NCBI GenBank assembly: GCA_943370145.1
Contig: CALRPY020000016.1
Location: 1 to 64,000, forward strand
Source of the DNA: Ga0077536 sp943370145
GTDB lineage: Bacteria > Pseudomonadota > Gammaproteobacteria > Ga0077536
DNA: 64,000 nucleotides
Reading direction: 5' to 3'
Part shown: positions 35,391 through 45,060 of the stretch, piece after piece
How the letters are laid out: each line of letters starts with the position of its first letter
Position numbering within the stretch: position 1 is the first letter of the stretch
Notes under the pieces: generated by a model
What the model was told of the DNA's origin: nothing
Seen by the model: only the letters and a program-made list of their open reading frames with translations
The model's database searches: none
Position numbers and translations under genes: made by a program

Positions 35391-36341
35391 ATGGCAACAG
35401 CCTTTCTCTACGACGCGCAGTTTCTCGACCATGACACGGGCGCGGGGCATCCCGAAAGCCCTGCCCGCCTGACGACCGCGCTGGCCCAGCTCGAGCGCCT
35501 GCCCTGGTATGGCGAACTGCGGCAGCTCACGGCCAGGCCGGCAGATCTCGACTGGATCGAGACCACCCACCGCCTCGACTACATCCGGCGCGCCGCCGAC
35601 GCCTGCTCTCGGGGCCAGCCTTTCCTCGACACGATGGACGTCGCCATCTCGACGCGCTCCTTCGACGTCGCGACCCTCGCCGTCGGCGCCGCCATGGCGC
35701 TCGCCGACGACGTCGTCAGCGGCGGCAGCAGCAACGGTTTCGCGTTGCTCCGGCCGCCCGGCCACCATGCCGAGCGCGAGGCGGCGGTCGGTTTCTGCCT
35801 GTTCAACAACATCGCGATTGTCGCCCGCTACCTGCAGCGCCATCACGGTCTGGACAAGATTGCGATCCTCGACTGGGACGTCCATCACGGCAATGGCACG
35901 CAGCATACCTTCGAGGAAGATCCGTCGGTGCTGTACGTCAGCCTGCACCAGTACCCCTACTATCCGGGCACCGGCAGTGCATCTGAAATAGGCAGCGGCC
36001 GCGGCCGGGGCGCGACCCTGAACTGCCCGATGCCGGCCGGCGCCACCGACACCGCGTACGAACTCGCGTTCAACGACCAGGTGCTGCCCCGCCTCGCCCA
36101 CTTCAAACCGGATGCGGTGCTGATCTCGGCCGGCTTCGACGCCCATCGCGACGACCCGCTGGCGGACGTCCAGCTGTCGACGGGCTGCTACGGCTGGATG
36201 ACCGCGCGCGTGCTCGAAATGGCCGACCAGTACGCGGGCGGACGCGTCGTGTCGCTGCTCGAGGGCGGCTACAACCTCGCGCGCACCGCCGATTGCATCG
36301 AGCGCCACCTCGCCGTGCTGAGCGGCAAGCGCAGCGCCTGA
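35391..36341 (+). CDS. Histone deacetylase-fold protein (acetylpolyamine amidohydrolase/AcuC-like)
   Basis: The product has 316 residues, an arginase/deacetylase-fold zinc hydrolase. It has the catalytic motif RPPGHHAEREAAVGFCLFNN and the zinc-site DWDVHHGNGTQHTF, plus GFDAHRDDPLADVQLS and LLEGGYNL. Bacterial members remove acyl groups from polyamines or acetyl-CoA synthetase; the exact substrate is open. It is followed after 25 bases by a nucleoside transporter. Confidence 0.93.
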   Translation: MATAFLYDAQFLDHDTGAGHPESPARLTTALAQLERLPWYGELRQLTARPADLDWIETTHRLDYIRRAADACSRGQPFLDTMDVAISTRSFDVATLAVGAAMALADDVVSGGSSNGFALLRPPGHHAEREAAVGFCLFNNIAIVARYLQRHHGLDKIAILDWDVHHGNGTQHTFEEDPSVLYVSLHQYPYYPGTGSASEIGSGRGRGATLNCPMPAGATDTAYELAFNDQVLPRLAHFKPDAVLISAGFDAHRDDPLADVQLSTGCYGWMTARVLEMADQYAGGRVVSLLEGGYNLARTADCIERHLAVLSGKRSA

Positions 36342-36366
36342 ACGCGAACGGGCAAGCGTCGACCCG

Positions 36367-37614
36367 ATGCCCGCCGTGCTGCAGCCCCTGCTGGGGATGA
36401 TCGCGTTCTGCGCACTGGCATGGCTCTGCAGCGTCGCGCGCGGCGCGATCCGCTGGCGCCAGGTCGCTGGCGGACTCGCGCTGCAAATCCTTTTGGCCGC
36501 CGTACTGCTCCATGCGCCCGGGACACGGGTCGCCTTCGACTCGATGAATCGCGCGGTCGGCGCGCTGCAGGACTCGACCGCAGCCGGCACCAGCTTCGTG
36601 TTCGGCTACCTCGGCGGCGGCGAGCCGCCGTTCGAGGTCAGCGCACCGACCCGCCAGTTCGTGCTCGCCTTCCAGTCGCTGCCACTGGTGCTCGTGGTCA
36701 GCGCCCTGACCTCACTGCTGATTTACTGGCGGATCCTGCCCTTCGTGATCGGCCTGATGGGCCGGGCACTCGAGCGCACGCTGGGCATCGGCGGCGCCGT
36801 CGGTTTCGGTGCCGCGGCGAATGTCTTCCTCGGCATGGTCGAGGCGCCTCTCTTCATACGGCCCTACCTCAATCGGCTGACGGAGAGCGAACTCTTCGTG
36901 CTGATGACCTCCGGCATGGCGACCATTGCGGGCACGGTGCTGATGCTCTACGCCGCCATCCTGGGCCCGGTGGTGCCCGACGCGCTGGGCCACCTGCTGA
37001 TCGCGTCTATCATCTGCGTGCCGGGTTCGGTGGCCATGTCCCTGCTGATGGTGCCGGAAACCGGCACGCCCACCCGCGGCGCCTGGACCGTGCCGCGCGG
37101 CGCATCAGGCGCCGTCGAAGCCATCGCGAACGGCACGCAGGCCGGTCTCGCGCTGCTGCTGCAGATCACGGCCATGCTGATCGTGCTGGTGGCACTCGTG
37201 CACCTCGCGAACCTGCTGCTCCTCCTGCTGCCCGAGGTCAGCGGGGCGCCGCTGAGCCTGCAGCGGATGCTCGGCTGGCTCATGGCGCCCCTCGCCTGGC
37301 TGATGGGAATTCCGTGGAGCGAAGCCGCGCAGGCCGGACGCCTGCTCGGGATCAAGACGGTGCTGAACGAATTCCTGGCCTACCTGGAACTGGCGCGGAT
37401 GCCGGCGGCCGAACTGGGCGAGCGCAGCCGCCTCATCCTGACCTACGCGCTGTGCGGCTTCGCCAACATCGGCAGTCTCGGCATCATGATCGCCGGACTC
37501 GGCGAGATGGCGCCCGCCCGGCGCGCCGAGGTGCTGCGGCTGGGGCCGCGCTCAGTCGTGGCGGGAACGCTCACCACGCTGTGCACGGGCGCGATCGTCG
37601 GCCTGCTGCTGTGA
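36367..37614 (+). CDS. Concentrative nucleoside transporter (NupC/CNT family)
   Basis: The product has 415 residues with many hydrophobic helices and CNT motifs: GAAANVFLGMVEAPLFIRPYL (the discriminating GQTEAP-like region, here GMVEAP), LNEFLAYLEL and FANIGSLGIMI. CNTs import nucleosides by H+ or Na+ symport. It is encoded 25 bases after the deacetylase-fold gene on the same strand. No nucleoside-catabolic gene is next to it. Confidence 0.92.
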   Translation: MPAVLQPLLGMIAFCALAWLCSVARGAIRWRQVAGGLALQILLAAVLLHAPGTRVAFDSMNRAVGALQDSTAAGTSFVFGYLGGGEPPFEVSAPTRQFVLAFQSLPLVLVVSALTSLLIYWRILPFVIGLMGRALERTLGIGGAVGFGAAANVFLGMVEAPLFIRPYLNRLTESELFVLMTSGMATIAGTVLMLYAAILGPVVPDALGHLLIASIICVPGSVAMSLLMVPETGTPTRGAWTVPRGASGAVEAIANGTQAGLALLLQITAMLIVLVALVHLANLLLLLLPEVSGAPLSLQRMLGWLMAPLAWLMGIPWSEAAQAGRLLGIKTVLNEFLAYLELARMPAAELGERSRLILTYALCGFANIGSLGIMIAGLGEMAPARRAEVLRLGPRSVVAGTLTTLCTGAIVGLLL

Positions 37615-37673
37615 CGCCGCCGGCTTCGGCCGCCGAGGCGTGACGGCGCGCCTCGGCGCCACGACGCCAACGA

Positions 37674-38003
37674 CTACTTCTGGCCGGCACACGACGCGCA
37701 CACCGCAGTCATCGGCAATGCGGCGCGGCGCTCGGTGTCGATGTTCTCGCCGCACTTCGCGCACTGCCCGTAGGTCCCGGCGCTGACCCGCGCAAGGGCC
37801 ACGTCGATGGCGGCCAGTTCCTCACGCAGTCGGCCCGCCAGCGTCTCGACGACCTCGTCGTTCTCCCGCTGCACGACCTGTTCCGCGAAGTCACGCTCCA
37901 CCGGCTCGTGCCGGTGGCCGATGTGATCGCGCACGCGCGCGAGGCGCGCCTGTAATTCGTCGCGCAGCGCATGCAGGTCCTGCGCGGCTTCTTGTTCTTT
38001 CAT
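37674..38003 (-). CDS. DksA/TraR-family zinc-finger protein
   Basis: The product has 109 residues. A coiled-coil hairpin region (LHALRDELQARLARVRDHIG to about 80) is followed by a Cys4 zinc finger (CAKCGENI ... CASCAGQ). It resembles short DksA/TraR-type RNA polymerase secondary-channel proteins, although the DxxDxA tip motif of DksA is not obvious, so function may differ. It starts at 38003. It faces the nucleoside transporter gene (convergent) and is divergent from the efflux genes. Confidence 0.88.
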   Translation of the reverse strand: MKEQEAAQDLHALRDELQARLARVRDHIGHRHEPVERDFAEQVVQRENDEVVETLAGRLREELAAIDVALARVSAGTYGQCAKCGENIDTERRAALPMTAVCASCAGQK

Positions 38004-38403
38004 GGGGAATGCTCCGTCTGATGCACGATGTTCCTCGTTGCGGCCACGCGACACGCGCGGGATGGCCCGGCGTGGGGGCACGGCCGGGGCTCGTCCGCCT
38101 CACGCGGCAGCGACCGGTCGTGTTCGGCGCAGGGCCCGGCAAGGATGCCGGATCGGACCCTGCGTCCCGCGCCCTGGCCACACCGGGGAAGACTGTACCG
38201 CGCCCGTGCCGGCCGCACTTGACGTGGATCAGCGGCAGGATCCCGCACTCACGCCATCCGCCTGCTTTGCCGCGGCCGGACGGCCGATGGTAGAGCCGCG
38301 GCCGGACGGCCGATGGTAGACTGCGGCCCGTGACCATTCCGCCCCGCTGCGCCGCTGCCCGCGTCAAAGCCTGCGGGCACCGTGATCCCGGAGGACCCAC
38401 CGT
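38004..38403. other. 400-base gap with tandem repeat
   Basis: No gene is visible between the TraR-like gene and the efflux pair. It contains the 26-base tandem repeat listed separately. Promoters in both directions are presumed but no clear boxes are visible. Confidence 0.5.
38269..38320. repeat. 26-base perfect tandem duplication
   Basis: Two adjacent identical 26-base units (38269-38294 and 38295-38320, beginning GCCGCGGCCGGACGG) occur about 85 bases upstream of the efflux adaptor gene. Each contains the palindromic core CGGCCG twice. It could be a duplicated regulator site or a slippage product. Confidence 0.8.
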
Positions 38404-39495
38404 TTGCTGAAACGCGCGCTGCTGCTTGCCCTGCTCGCGATGCTGATTTTCGGCTCGCTCGCCGGCGCGAAGTACCTCCAGATCCAACGCATGGTCGCCC
38501 GGTTCTCGGTTCCGCAACCGCCGGCGCCCGTCGCCGTCGCGACCGCCGAGCGCGCCCAGTGGGAAAGAACGCTGGCCGCCGTCGGCTCCCTCAGCGCGGT
38601 GCAGGACGTCATGGTGACGACCGAGGTCCCCGGCCTCGTCGAGAGCATCCGCTTCGAGTCCGGCCAGCAGGTGCAGGCCGGTGAGGTGTTACTGACCCTG
38701 GACAGCAGCATCGACGTCGCGGAACTCGCCGGCCTCACGGCCACCGAGGAACTCGCGGACGTGCAGTTCCAGCGCTTCGCGAAACTGCGCCGCGACAAGA
38801 CGGCGTCCGAATCCCAGTACGACGAAGCTGCGGCCCAGCGCAGCAGGGCCATTGCGCTCGTGCAGGCGAAACGGGCGCACATCGCGAAGAAGACCATTCG
38901 CGCGCCTATCAGCGGGACCCTCGGCCTGCGCCGCGTCGATCTCGGGGACTACCTCGCGCCGGGCGCCGAGGTCGTCAGCCTGCAGGCGCTGGATCGCGTA
39001 TTCGTGGACTACCGGCTGCCGGAGCGCGTGCTCGCGCGCCTTGCGCTCGGCCAGGCTGTCAGGGTCCACGTACAAGCCTTTCCGGGGCGCAGCTTTCCCG
39101 GACGCATCACGGCCATCGATCCCGCGATCGACGTCGCCACGCGCATGGTCCGCGTCCGCGGCACGCTCGACAACCCCGACCAGGCCCTCCGCCCCGGGAT
39201 GTTCGCCGACGTCGAGACACTGCAGGAGCAGCCCGAAGAGGTCATCGTGGTGCCAGAGACCGCGATCACCTACAACCCGTACGGCAACGCGGTCTTCGTC
39301 GTCGTCGAGGCCGGAGCGGGCCTGAAAGTCATCCGGCGTCCGGTGGAGACGGGTGCCGTCCGCGCTGGCAGGGTGGCGATCACCCGGGGACTCGAAGCCG
39401 GCGAGCGCGTCGTCGCGGTCGGGCAGAACAAGCTGCGCAGCGAACAGGCCGTCGTCATCGCCCCCGCACCCGCGGCAGACGCGGCGCCACCGTGA
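38404..39495 (+). CDS. RND efflux periplasmic adaptor (MFP)
   Basis: The product has 363 residues. An N-terminal membrane anchor (LLKRALLLALLAMLIFGSLAG) is followed by a lipoyl/barrel-sandwich hybrid with LVESIRFESGQQVQAGEVLLTLDS, a helical hairpin, and RAPISGTLGLRRVDLGDYL. It bridges the inner-membrane RND pump to an outer-membrane factor. The start is a TTG at 38404 with GGAGGA 8 bases upstream. The adjoining pump starts in the last bases of this gene. Confidence 0.93.
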   Translation: MLKRALLLALLAMLIFGSLAGAKYLQIQRMVARFSVPQPPAPVAVATAERAQWERTLAAVGSLSAVQDVMVTTEVPGLVESIRFESGQQVQAGEVLLTLDSSIDVAELAGLTATEELADVQFQRFAKLRRDKTASESQYDEAAAQRSRAIALVQAKRAHIAKKTIRAPISGTLGLRRVDLGDYLAPGAEVVSLQALDRVFVDYRLPERVLARLALGQAVRVHVQAFPGRSFPGRITAIDPAIDVATRMVRVRGTLDNPDQALRPGMFADVETLQEQPEEVIVVPETAITYNPYGNAVFVVVEAGAGLKVIRRPVETGAVRAGRVAITRGLEAGERVVAVGQNKLRSEQAVVIAPAPAADAAPP

Positions 39496-42400
39496 GCGGC
39501 GGCTTCACCGACCTCTTCATCCGTCGACCGGTGCTGGCGAGCGTCGTCAGCCTGCTCATCCTGCTGCTCGGCCTGCGCGCGATCATGTCGCTCGAGGTGC
39601 GCCAGTTTCCCGAGACCGAGAACACCATCGTCACGGTGCGCACGCCATACCCCGGCGCGAGCAGCGAACTGGTCAAGGGCTTCATCACGACGCCGCTGCA
39701 GCAGGCGATTGCCGAGGCGGACGGCATCGACTACATCACCTCCAGCAGCAAGCAGGGCATGTCGACCATCGAGGTCTACATGAAGCTCAACTACGACGCG
39801 CATGCCGCGGTCGCCGAAATCCAGGCCAAGGTCGCCAGCCAGCGCAACGTGCTGCCCGAGCAGTCGGACGACCCGATCATCGAGTCGGTGACCGGCGACC
39901 CGACGGCGCTGATGTACATCGCGTTCTACAGTTCCAGCATGAGCCGGCCGCAGATCGCCGACTACCTGCTGCGCGTCGTGCGGCCGCAACTGCAGGCGGT
40001 ACCGGGCGTGGCCAAGGCCTCGATCTTCGGCAACCAGGCCTTCGCGATGCGCATCTGGCTGGACCCGGGCCGGATGACCGCGCAGAACGTCACCGCGAAC
40101 GATGTCAGGCGCGTGCTCGAAGCCAACAACTATCTCGTCGGGCCCGGCCAGACCAAGGGCCGCTACGTCGGCATCGACCTCACGACCACGACCGACATCT
40201 CGAACGTGCAGGAGTTCGACAACCTGGTCGTGCGCGCCGAGAACGGCGCCATCGTGCGCCTGCAGGACGTCGCGCGCGCGGAACTCGGCGCCGAGGACTA
40301 CGACTCGACCAGTCTGTACAACGGCAAGACCGCCACCTACATCGGCATCGACCCGACGCCGGGCGCGAATCCGCTGACGGTCGCCGCGCGCATCCACGAG
40401 GTGCTGCCGGGCCTGAAGGCGCAGATGCCGTCGGGCCTCGAAGTCTACGTGCCCTACGACGCGAGCGTCTTCATCGAGGAATCCATCCGGGAGGTGTTCG
40501 CGACGCTCGCCGAGGCGGTGGTCATCGTGCTGCTCGTGATCTACCTGTCGCTGGGCAGCCTGCGCGCCGCACTGATCCCGGCCATCGCGGTGCCGCTGTC
40601 AATCATCGGCGCGGCATTCCTGATGCTGCTGATGGGCTATTCGGTGAACCTGTTGACCCTGCTCGCCATGGTGCTCGCGATCGGGCTGGTGGTGGACGAC
40701 GCGATCGTCGTCGTCGAAAACGTGCACCGGCACATCACCGAGGGCAGGCGCCCACTGGACGCCGCGCTCATCGGCGCGCGCGAGCTGTGGCTGCCGATCG
40801 TCGCGATGACGACCACGCTCGTCGCGGTCTACGCGCCGGTCGGCTTCATGGGCGGCCTCGTCGGCACACTCTTCACCGAGTTCGCGTTCTCGCTGGCGGC
40901 GGCCGTGCTGGTGTCCGGCATCGTCGCGCTGACGCTGTCGCCGATGCTGTCGTCGCGCGTCCTGAGCGCCAGCCCGCCGAGCCGTTTCGAACGGGGTGTG
41001 GAGCATTTCTTCGGCTGGCTCGCCGAACGCTACCGGGTCCTGCTTGCCGACAACCTGCGCTACTGGCCGGCCTTTGTCGGCTTCGCGCTGGTCGTGATGC
41101 TGAGCATGTTCCCGATGTACGTCACGAGCCAGCACGAACTCGCGCCGAACGAGGATCAGGGCATCCTGTTCGTGTCGGCGCGCGGCCCCGAGACGGCCAC
41201 CATCGACTACACCCGGCGCTACACGGAGGACGTGCTGAAGGTCTACGAGGAGATCCCCGAATTCTACGAGAGTTTCTTCATCCTCGGTTTCGGGGGCTCG
41301 CCGAACACGGCGTTCAGCGGCTTCAAGATCGTACCGATGGCGGAACGTGAGCGTTCGCAGCAGGCGGTGCAGGACGCGCTGCAGCCGAAGCTGAACAGCC
41401 TCGTCGGACAGCAGGTCGCCGTATTCCCGCGGCCCAGCCTGCCGGGCGCGGGCCGCGGCCTGCCGCTGCAGTTCGTCGTCCGCTCGCCCGGCGACTACGC
41501 GGGACTCGACCAGGCGGTCGACGAACTGCTGGGCGCCGCGATGAAAAGCGGCAAGTTCATCTTCCTGCAGAAATCAGTCGAATTCACGCGGCCGAAAACC
41601 TCTGTCGTCATCGACCGCAACCGGGCCGGCGTCCTCGGCATCTCCATGGAGGACATCGGGCGGGAGCTGTCTACGCTGCTCGGCGGCAACAACGTGAACT
41701 GGTTCAACCTGGAAGGCCGCAGCTACAAGGTCATACCGCAGGTCGAGGATCGCTTCCGCGTCAGCAAGGAACTGCTCGAGACCTATTACGTCCGCGCCGG
41801 GAACGGCGAACTGGTGCCGCTCTCTGCGCTGGTGCGATTCGAGGACAGCATCGAGCCCAGCGAGCGGACCCAGTTCCAGCAATTGAACTCGCTGACCCTG
41901 CAGGGACTCGCGAGCCCCGGCGTGTCGCTGGGCGACGCGCTCGACCACCTCGGGGAAGAAGCCGCGCGCTTGCTGCCACAGGGCTTCAGCTGGGACTACG
42001 CGGGCGTGTCCCGCCAGTACATGCAGGAGGGCAGCGCGCTGGTCGTCACGCTGTTCCTCGCCGCGCTCGTGATCTACCTCGTGCTGGCCGCGCAATTCGA
42101 GAGCTGGCGCGATCCGCTGATCATCATGATGTCGGTGCCGATGTCGATTGCCGGCGCGCTGGCCTTCATCAACCTCGGTTTCGCGACGGTGAACATCTAC
42201 ACGCAGGTCGGGCTGATCACGCTGATCGGCCTGGTCGCGAAGAACGGCATCCTGATCGTCGAGTTCGCGAACCAGCTGCAGAGCGAGCGCGGGCTGGACA
42301 AGTTCGCCGCGGCCGCGCTGGGCGCGTCAATCCGCCTGCGCCCGATCCTGATGACCACGGTGTCGATGATCGTCGCGATGGTGCCGCTGCTGCTGGCGAG

Positions 42401-42563
42401 CGGGCCGGGCGCGGTGAGCCGCTTCCACATCGGACTGACCATCGCCGCCGGACTCGGCATCGGCACCCTGTTCACGCTGTTCGTGGTACCGGCCTTCTAC
42501 GTGTGGCTCGCCGGCGATCACCGGCCGGCCGGTGCGGCGGCCGCGGCGTCCGGCGTGGTGTAA
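39492..42563 (+). CDS. RND efflux pump, HAE1 family
   Basis: The product has 1023 residues (AcrB-like length) with twelve membrane helices and two large periplasmic loops. The proton-relay Asp pair is in the TM4 motif VVDDAIVVVENVHRH. Characteristic motifs include FIRRPVLASVVS at the N-terminus and AKNGILIVEFANQLQ near the C-terminus. It exports amphiphilic drugs, solvents or lipids by proton antiport. The GTG start (39492) overlaps the TGA of the adaptor gene (GTGA). No TolC-like gene follows, so it must share an outer-membrane channel encoded elsewhere. Confidence 0.95.
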   Translation: MSGGFTDLFIRRPVLASVVSLLILLLGLRAIMSLEVRQFPETENTIVTVRTPYPGASSELVKGFITTPLQQAIAEADGIDYITSSSKQGMSTIEVYMKLNYDAHAAVAEIQAKVASQRNVLPEQSDDPIIESVTGDPTALMYIAFYSSSMSRPQIADYLLRVVRPQLQAVPGVAKASIFGNQAFAMRIWLDPGRMTAQNVTANDVRRVLEANNYLVGPGQTKGRYVGIDLTTTTDISNVQEFDNLVVRAENGAIVRLQDVARAELGAEDYDSTSLYNGKTATYIGIDPTPGANPLTVAARIHEVLPGLKAQMPSGLEVYVPYDASVFIEESIREVFATLAEAVVIVLLVIYLSLGSLRAALIPAIAVPLSIIGAAFLMLLMGYSVNLLTLLAMVLAIGLVVDDAIVVVENVHRHITEGRRPLDAALIGARELWLPIVAMTTTLVAVYAPVGFMGGLVGTLFTEFAFSLAAAVLVSGIVALTLSPMLSSRVLSASPPSRFERGVEHFFGWLAERYRVLLADNLRYWPAFVGFALVVMLSMFPMYVTSQHELAPNEDQGILFVSARGPETATIDYTRRYTEDVLKVYEEIPEFYESFFILGFGGSPNTAFSGFKIVPMAERERSQQAVQDALQPKLNSLVGQQVAVFPRPSLPGAGRGLPLQFVVRSPGDYAGLDQAVDELLGAAMKSGKFIFLQKSVEFTRPKTSVVIDRNRAGVLGISMEDIGRELSTLLGGNNVNWFNLEGRSYKVIPQVEDRFRVSKELLETYYVRAGNGELVPLSALVRFEDSIEPSERTQFQQLNSLTLQGLASPGVSLGDALDHLGEEAARLLPQGFSWDYAGVSRQYMQEGSALVVTLFLAALVIYLVLAAQFESWRDPLIIMMSVPMSIAGALAFINLGFATVNIYTQVGLITLIGLVAKNGILIVEFANQLQSERGLDKFAAAALGASIRLRPILMTTVSMIVAMVPLLLASGPGAVSRFHIGLTIAAGLGIGTLFTLFVVPAFYVWLAGDHRPAGAAAAASGVV

Positions 42564-42624
42564 GCTCGGGCCTCGCACGCGTCCCGCGCGCCACACCGTC
42601 CCATCATTCGACATGGAGAATTCG

Positions 42625-43401
42625 ATGAGCAACAAGCTGTTTGACCTCACCGGCAAAGTAGCGCTGATCACGGGCGGCAGCCGCGGCCTCGGGCGCGAGA
42701 TGGCGCTGGCCTTCGCCGAGCAGGGCGCCGACGTCGTCATCGCCAGCCGCAAGCAGGACGCGTGCGATCAGACCGCACGCGAAGTCGAGGCGCGCGGGCG
42801 CCGCGCCCTCGCCCACGCCTGCCACGTCGGCAAGTGGTCCGAGCTTGACGGGCTCGTCGACGCCGCCTACGCACACTTCGGCAAGGTCGACATCCTCGTC
42901 AACAACGCCGGCCTGTCGCCGCTCTACCCCTCGCTGGACCAGGTGAGCGAGGATCTGTTCGACAAGGTCATCGGCATCAACCTGAAGGGCCCGTTCCGGC
43001 TTTCCGCGCTGATTGGCAAGCGCATGATGGACGGCGATGGCGGCGTCATCATCAATGTGTCGAGCACCGCCGCCGTTACCCCGAGCCCGATGTCGGAGCC
43101 CTACGGCGCCGCCAAGGCCGGCCTCAACGCGCTGACCCGCTCGCTCGCGTATGCGTTCGGGCCGAAGGTGCGCGTGAACTGCATCATGCCGGGCCCCTTC
43201 CTGACTGACATCTCGAAGGCCTGGGACCTCGAATCCTTCAATGCCGCCGCGCAGGAGCGCATTCCACTCGGTCGCGGCGGACAGCCGCACGAAATCGTCG
43301 GCGCGGCGCTGTACTTCGCGAGCGGCGCATCGAGCTTCACGACGGGCGCCGTGCTCCCGGTCGACGGCGGCGTGCAGGGCAATCCGAAGGTCCTCGGGTA
43401 A
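42625..43401 (+). CDS. Short-chain dehydrogenase (FabG/SDR type)
   Basis: The product has 258 residues. The Rossmann GGSRGLGREMALAF lies near residue 14, NNAGLSPLYPS in the middle, catalytic Ser in NVSSTAAV, and Tyr-x-x-x-Lys in YGAAK. The ending GAVLPVDGGVQGN is typical of FabG-like dehydrogenases. The start at 42625 has GGAG 5 bases upstream. Its substrate is unknown. It follows the efflux pump by 61 bases on the same strand. Confidence 0.9.
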   Translation: MSNKLFDLTGKVALITGGSRGLGREMALAFAEQGADVVIASRKQDACDQTAREVEARGRRALAHACHVGKWSELDGLVDAAYAHFGKVDILVNNAGLSPLYPSLDQVSEDLFDKVIGINLKGPFRLSALIGKRMMDGDGGVIINVSSTAAVTPSPMSEPYGAAKAGLNALTRSLAYAFGPKVRVNCIMPGPFLTDISKAWDLESFNAAAQERIPLGRGGQPHEIVGAALYFASGASSFTTGAVLPVDGGVQGNPKVLG

Positions 43402-43408
43402 AGTCCGC

Positions 43409-44956
43409 TCAGACCCTCTCCAGCCCGTCCTGCACGCGCGTCGCGGCGTCCCTGATCGCGGCGCGCTCGTCCTGCGCCAGCCGCGCGACGCTCTGTGCCA
43501 TCAACGCGGTGCGAGGGTTGGCCGCGAGGCGCGGCTGCTCGCGATCGAGGAAACCCCAGTACAAGGTCGTCATCGGGCAGGCGCGCGGGCCGGTCCGGAC
43601 TTCCGGGCGATAGCGACATCCAGCACAGTAGTTGCTCATGCGCTTCACGTACTGCCCGCTGGCGACATAGGGCTTGCTGGTGAAGCGCCCGCCATCGGCG
43701 TGCAGCGCCATGCCGGCGGTGTTCGGCAGTTCCACCCACTCGACCGCGTCGACGAACATCGCGAGATACCAGTCCTCGACCGCCTGTGGCGACAGGCCGG
43801 CAAGCAGCGCGAACTGGCCGGTGATCATCAGGCGCTGGATGTGGTGCGCATAGCCGTGCCGCAGCACCTGCCCGATGACCTGCCGCATGCAGTTCATCTG
43901 CGTATCGCCGGTCCAGTACCACCCCGGCAGCGGGCGCGTGTGCCGATAGTGATTCGCCTCGCGCAGGCCCGGCATCGTCAACCAGTACACACCACGGATG
44001 AACTCGCGCCAGCCGAGCACCTGGCGCACGAAACCCTCGACGCTGGGCAGGCCCGCCCCGCCCTCGCGGTACGCGCGCTCGGCGACGGCGAGCGCCCTGC
44101 GCGGGTCGAGCAGGTGCAGGTTCAGGCTGGTCGACAGCAGCGAATGCCACAGCCACGGGCGGTCGCTCCACATCGCGTCCTGCCAGGGGCCGAAGCCGGC
44201 CAGCCGCTGCGCGACGAACGCATCGAGCATCGCGCCGGCCTGTGCGGCGGTGACCGGCCAGTGGAAATCCTCGAGTTCGCCCGGGTGTGCCGCAAAGCGC
44301 CGCGCCACCAGCGACAACACCTCGCGGGTGGTCGCGTCCGGCGTGAAGCGCGGCGCCTCAGGCACCGCACCCGGCCCACCCGACGGAAAACCGCGCCGGT
44401 TCTCGCTGTCGAAATTCCAGCGTCCGCCCACCGGCTGGTCGCCGTCGAGCAGCACGCCGTGCCGGCGCCGCTGCTCGCGATAGAAAAACTCCATGCGGAG
44501 ACTCTTGCGCCCGGCCGCCCAACGCGCGAAGTCTGCCGAGCCCACCAGGAAATGCGTGTCCGCGCACCACTCGAGCGGCACACCGGACTCGGCGACGCGC
44601 TCGGCGAGCGCCACCTTCAGGCGCCACTCGCCCGGCTCGCAGGCCACCACGCGCTGCGGCCGAAGCGCGTCGATGACGGCTTGCAGGCGCTCCGGCAGGC
44701 CGGCTGGGCCAGGCTCGTCGAGGTCGACGTAGTGCACGGGGAGTCCCGCCGCCGTGAGCTCACCGCGGAAGTGACGCATCGCGGCCAGGAACAGCGCAAT
44801 CCTGGCCTTGTGATTCCATACCAGGCCCGCTTCTCCCGCCGCCTCGATCATGACGATGCGATCCTGTGCCGGATCGTGATCGGCGAGTGCCGGGTTCTCG
44901 CGCCAGAGCTGATCCCCAAGCACGAGTCGCAGGACCCTGGTTCGTGGGGCGCTCAA
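43409..44956 (-). CDS. Cryptochrome/photolyase family protein, FeS bacterial (6-4) type
   Basis: The product has 515 residues. It resembles the iron-sulfur bacterial cryptochrome and photolyase group (PhrB/CryB). An alpha/beta N-terminal domain (LVLGDQL, the DUF523-like start) is followed by an FAD-binding helical domain with Trp-rich segments (GWYWTGDTQMNCMRQVIGQ). The four Fe-S Cys ligands are supplied by NCM, NYCAGC and ACPMTT. It repairs or senses UV damage using blue light. It converges on the SDR gene with a 7-base gap and is the last gene of a long minus-strand run. Confidence 0.92.
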   Translation of the reverse strand: MSAPRTRVLRLVLGDQLWRENPALADHDPAQDRIVMIEAAGEAGLVWNHKARIALFLAAMRHFRGELTAAGLPVHYVDLDEPGPAGLPERLQAVIDALRPQRVVACEPGEWRLKVALAERVAESGVPLEWCADTHFLVGSADFARWAAGRKSLRMEFFYREQRRRHGVLLDGDQPVGGRWNFDSENRRGFPSGGPGAVPEAPRFTPDATTREVLSLVARRFAAHPGELEDFHWPVTAAQAGAMLDAFVAQRLAGFGPWQDAMWSDRPWLWHSLLSTSLNLHLLDPRRALAVAERAYREGGAGLPSVEGFVRQVLGWREFIRGVYWLTMPGLREANHYRHTRPLPGWYWTGDTQMNCMRQVIGQVLRHGYAHHIQRLMITGQFALLAGLSPQAVEDWYLAMFVDAVEWVELPNTAGMALHADGGRFTSKPYVASGQYVKRMSNYCAGCRYRPEVRTGPRACPMTTLYWGFLDREQPRLAANPRTALMAQSVARLAQDERAAIRDAATRVQDGLERV

Positions 44957-45060
44957 GGCCTTCGACCCGTACCAGCGACCGCGGCGGACGACGCCTGGCG
45001 CACGAAAGTAACTTGCATGAAGGGGCTACGCGCGCGGTGGACGGGCGGATCGGCGCGGGT

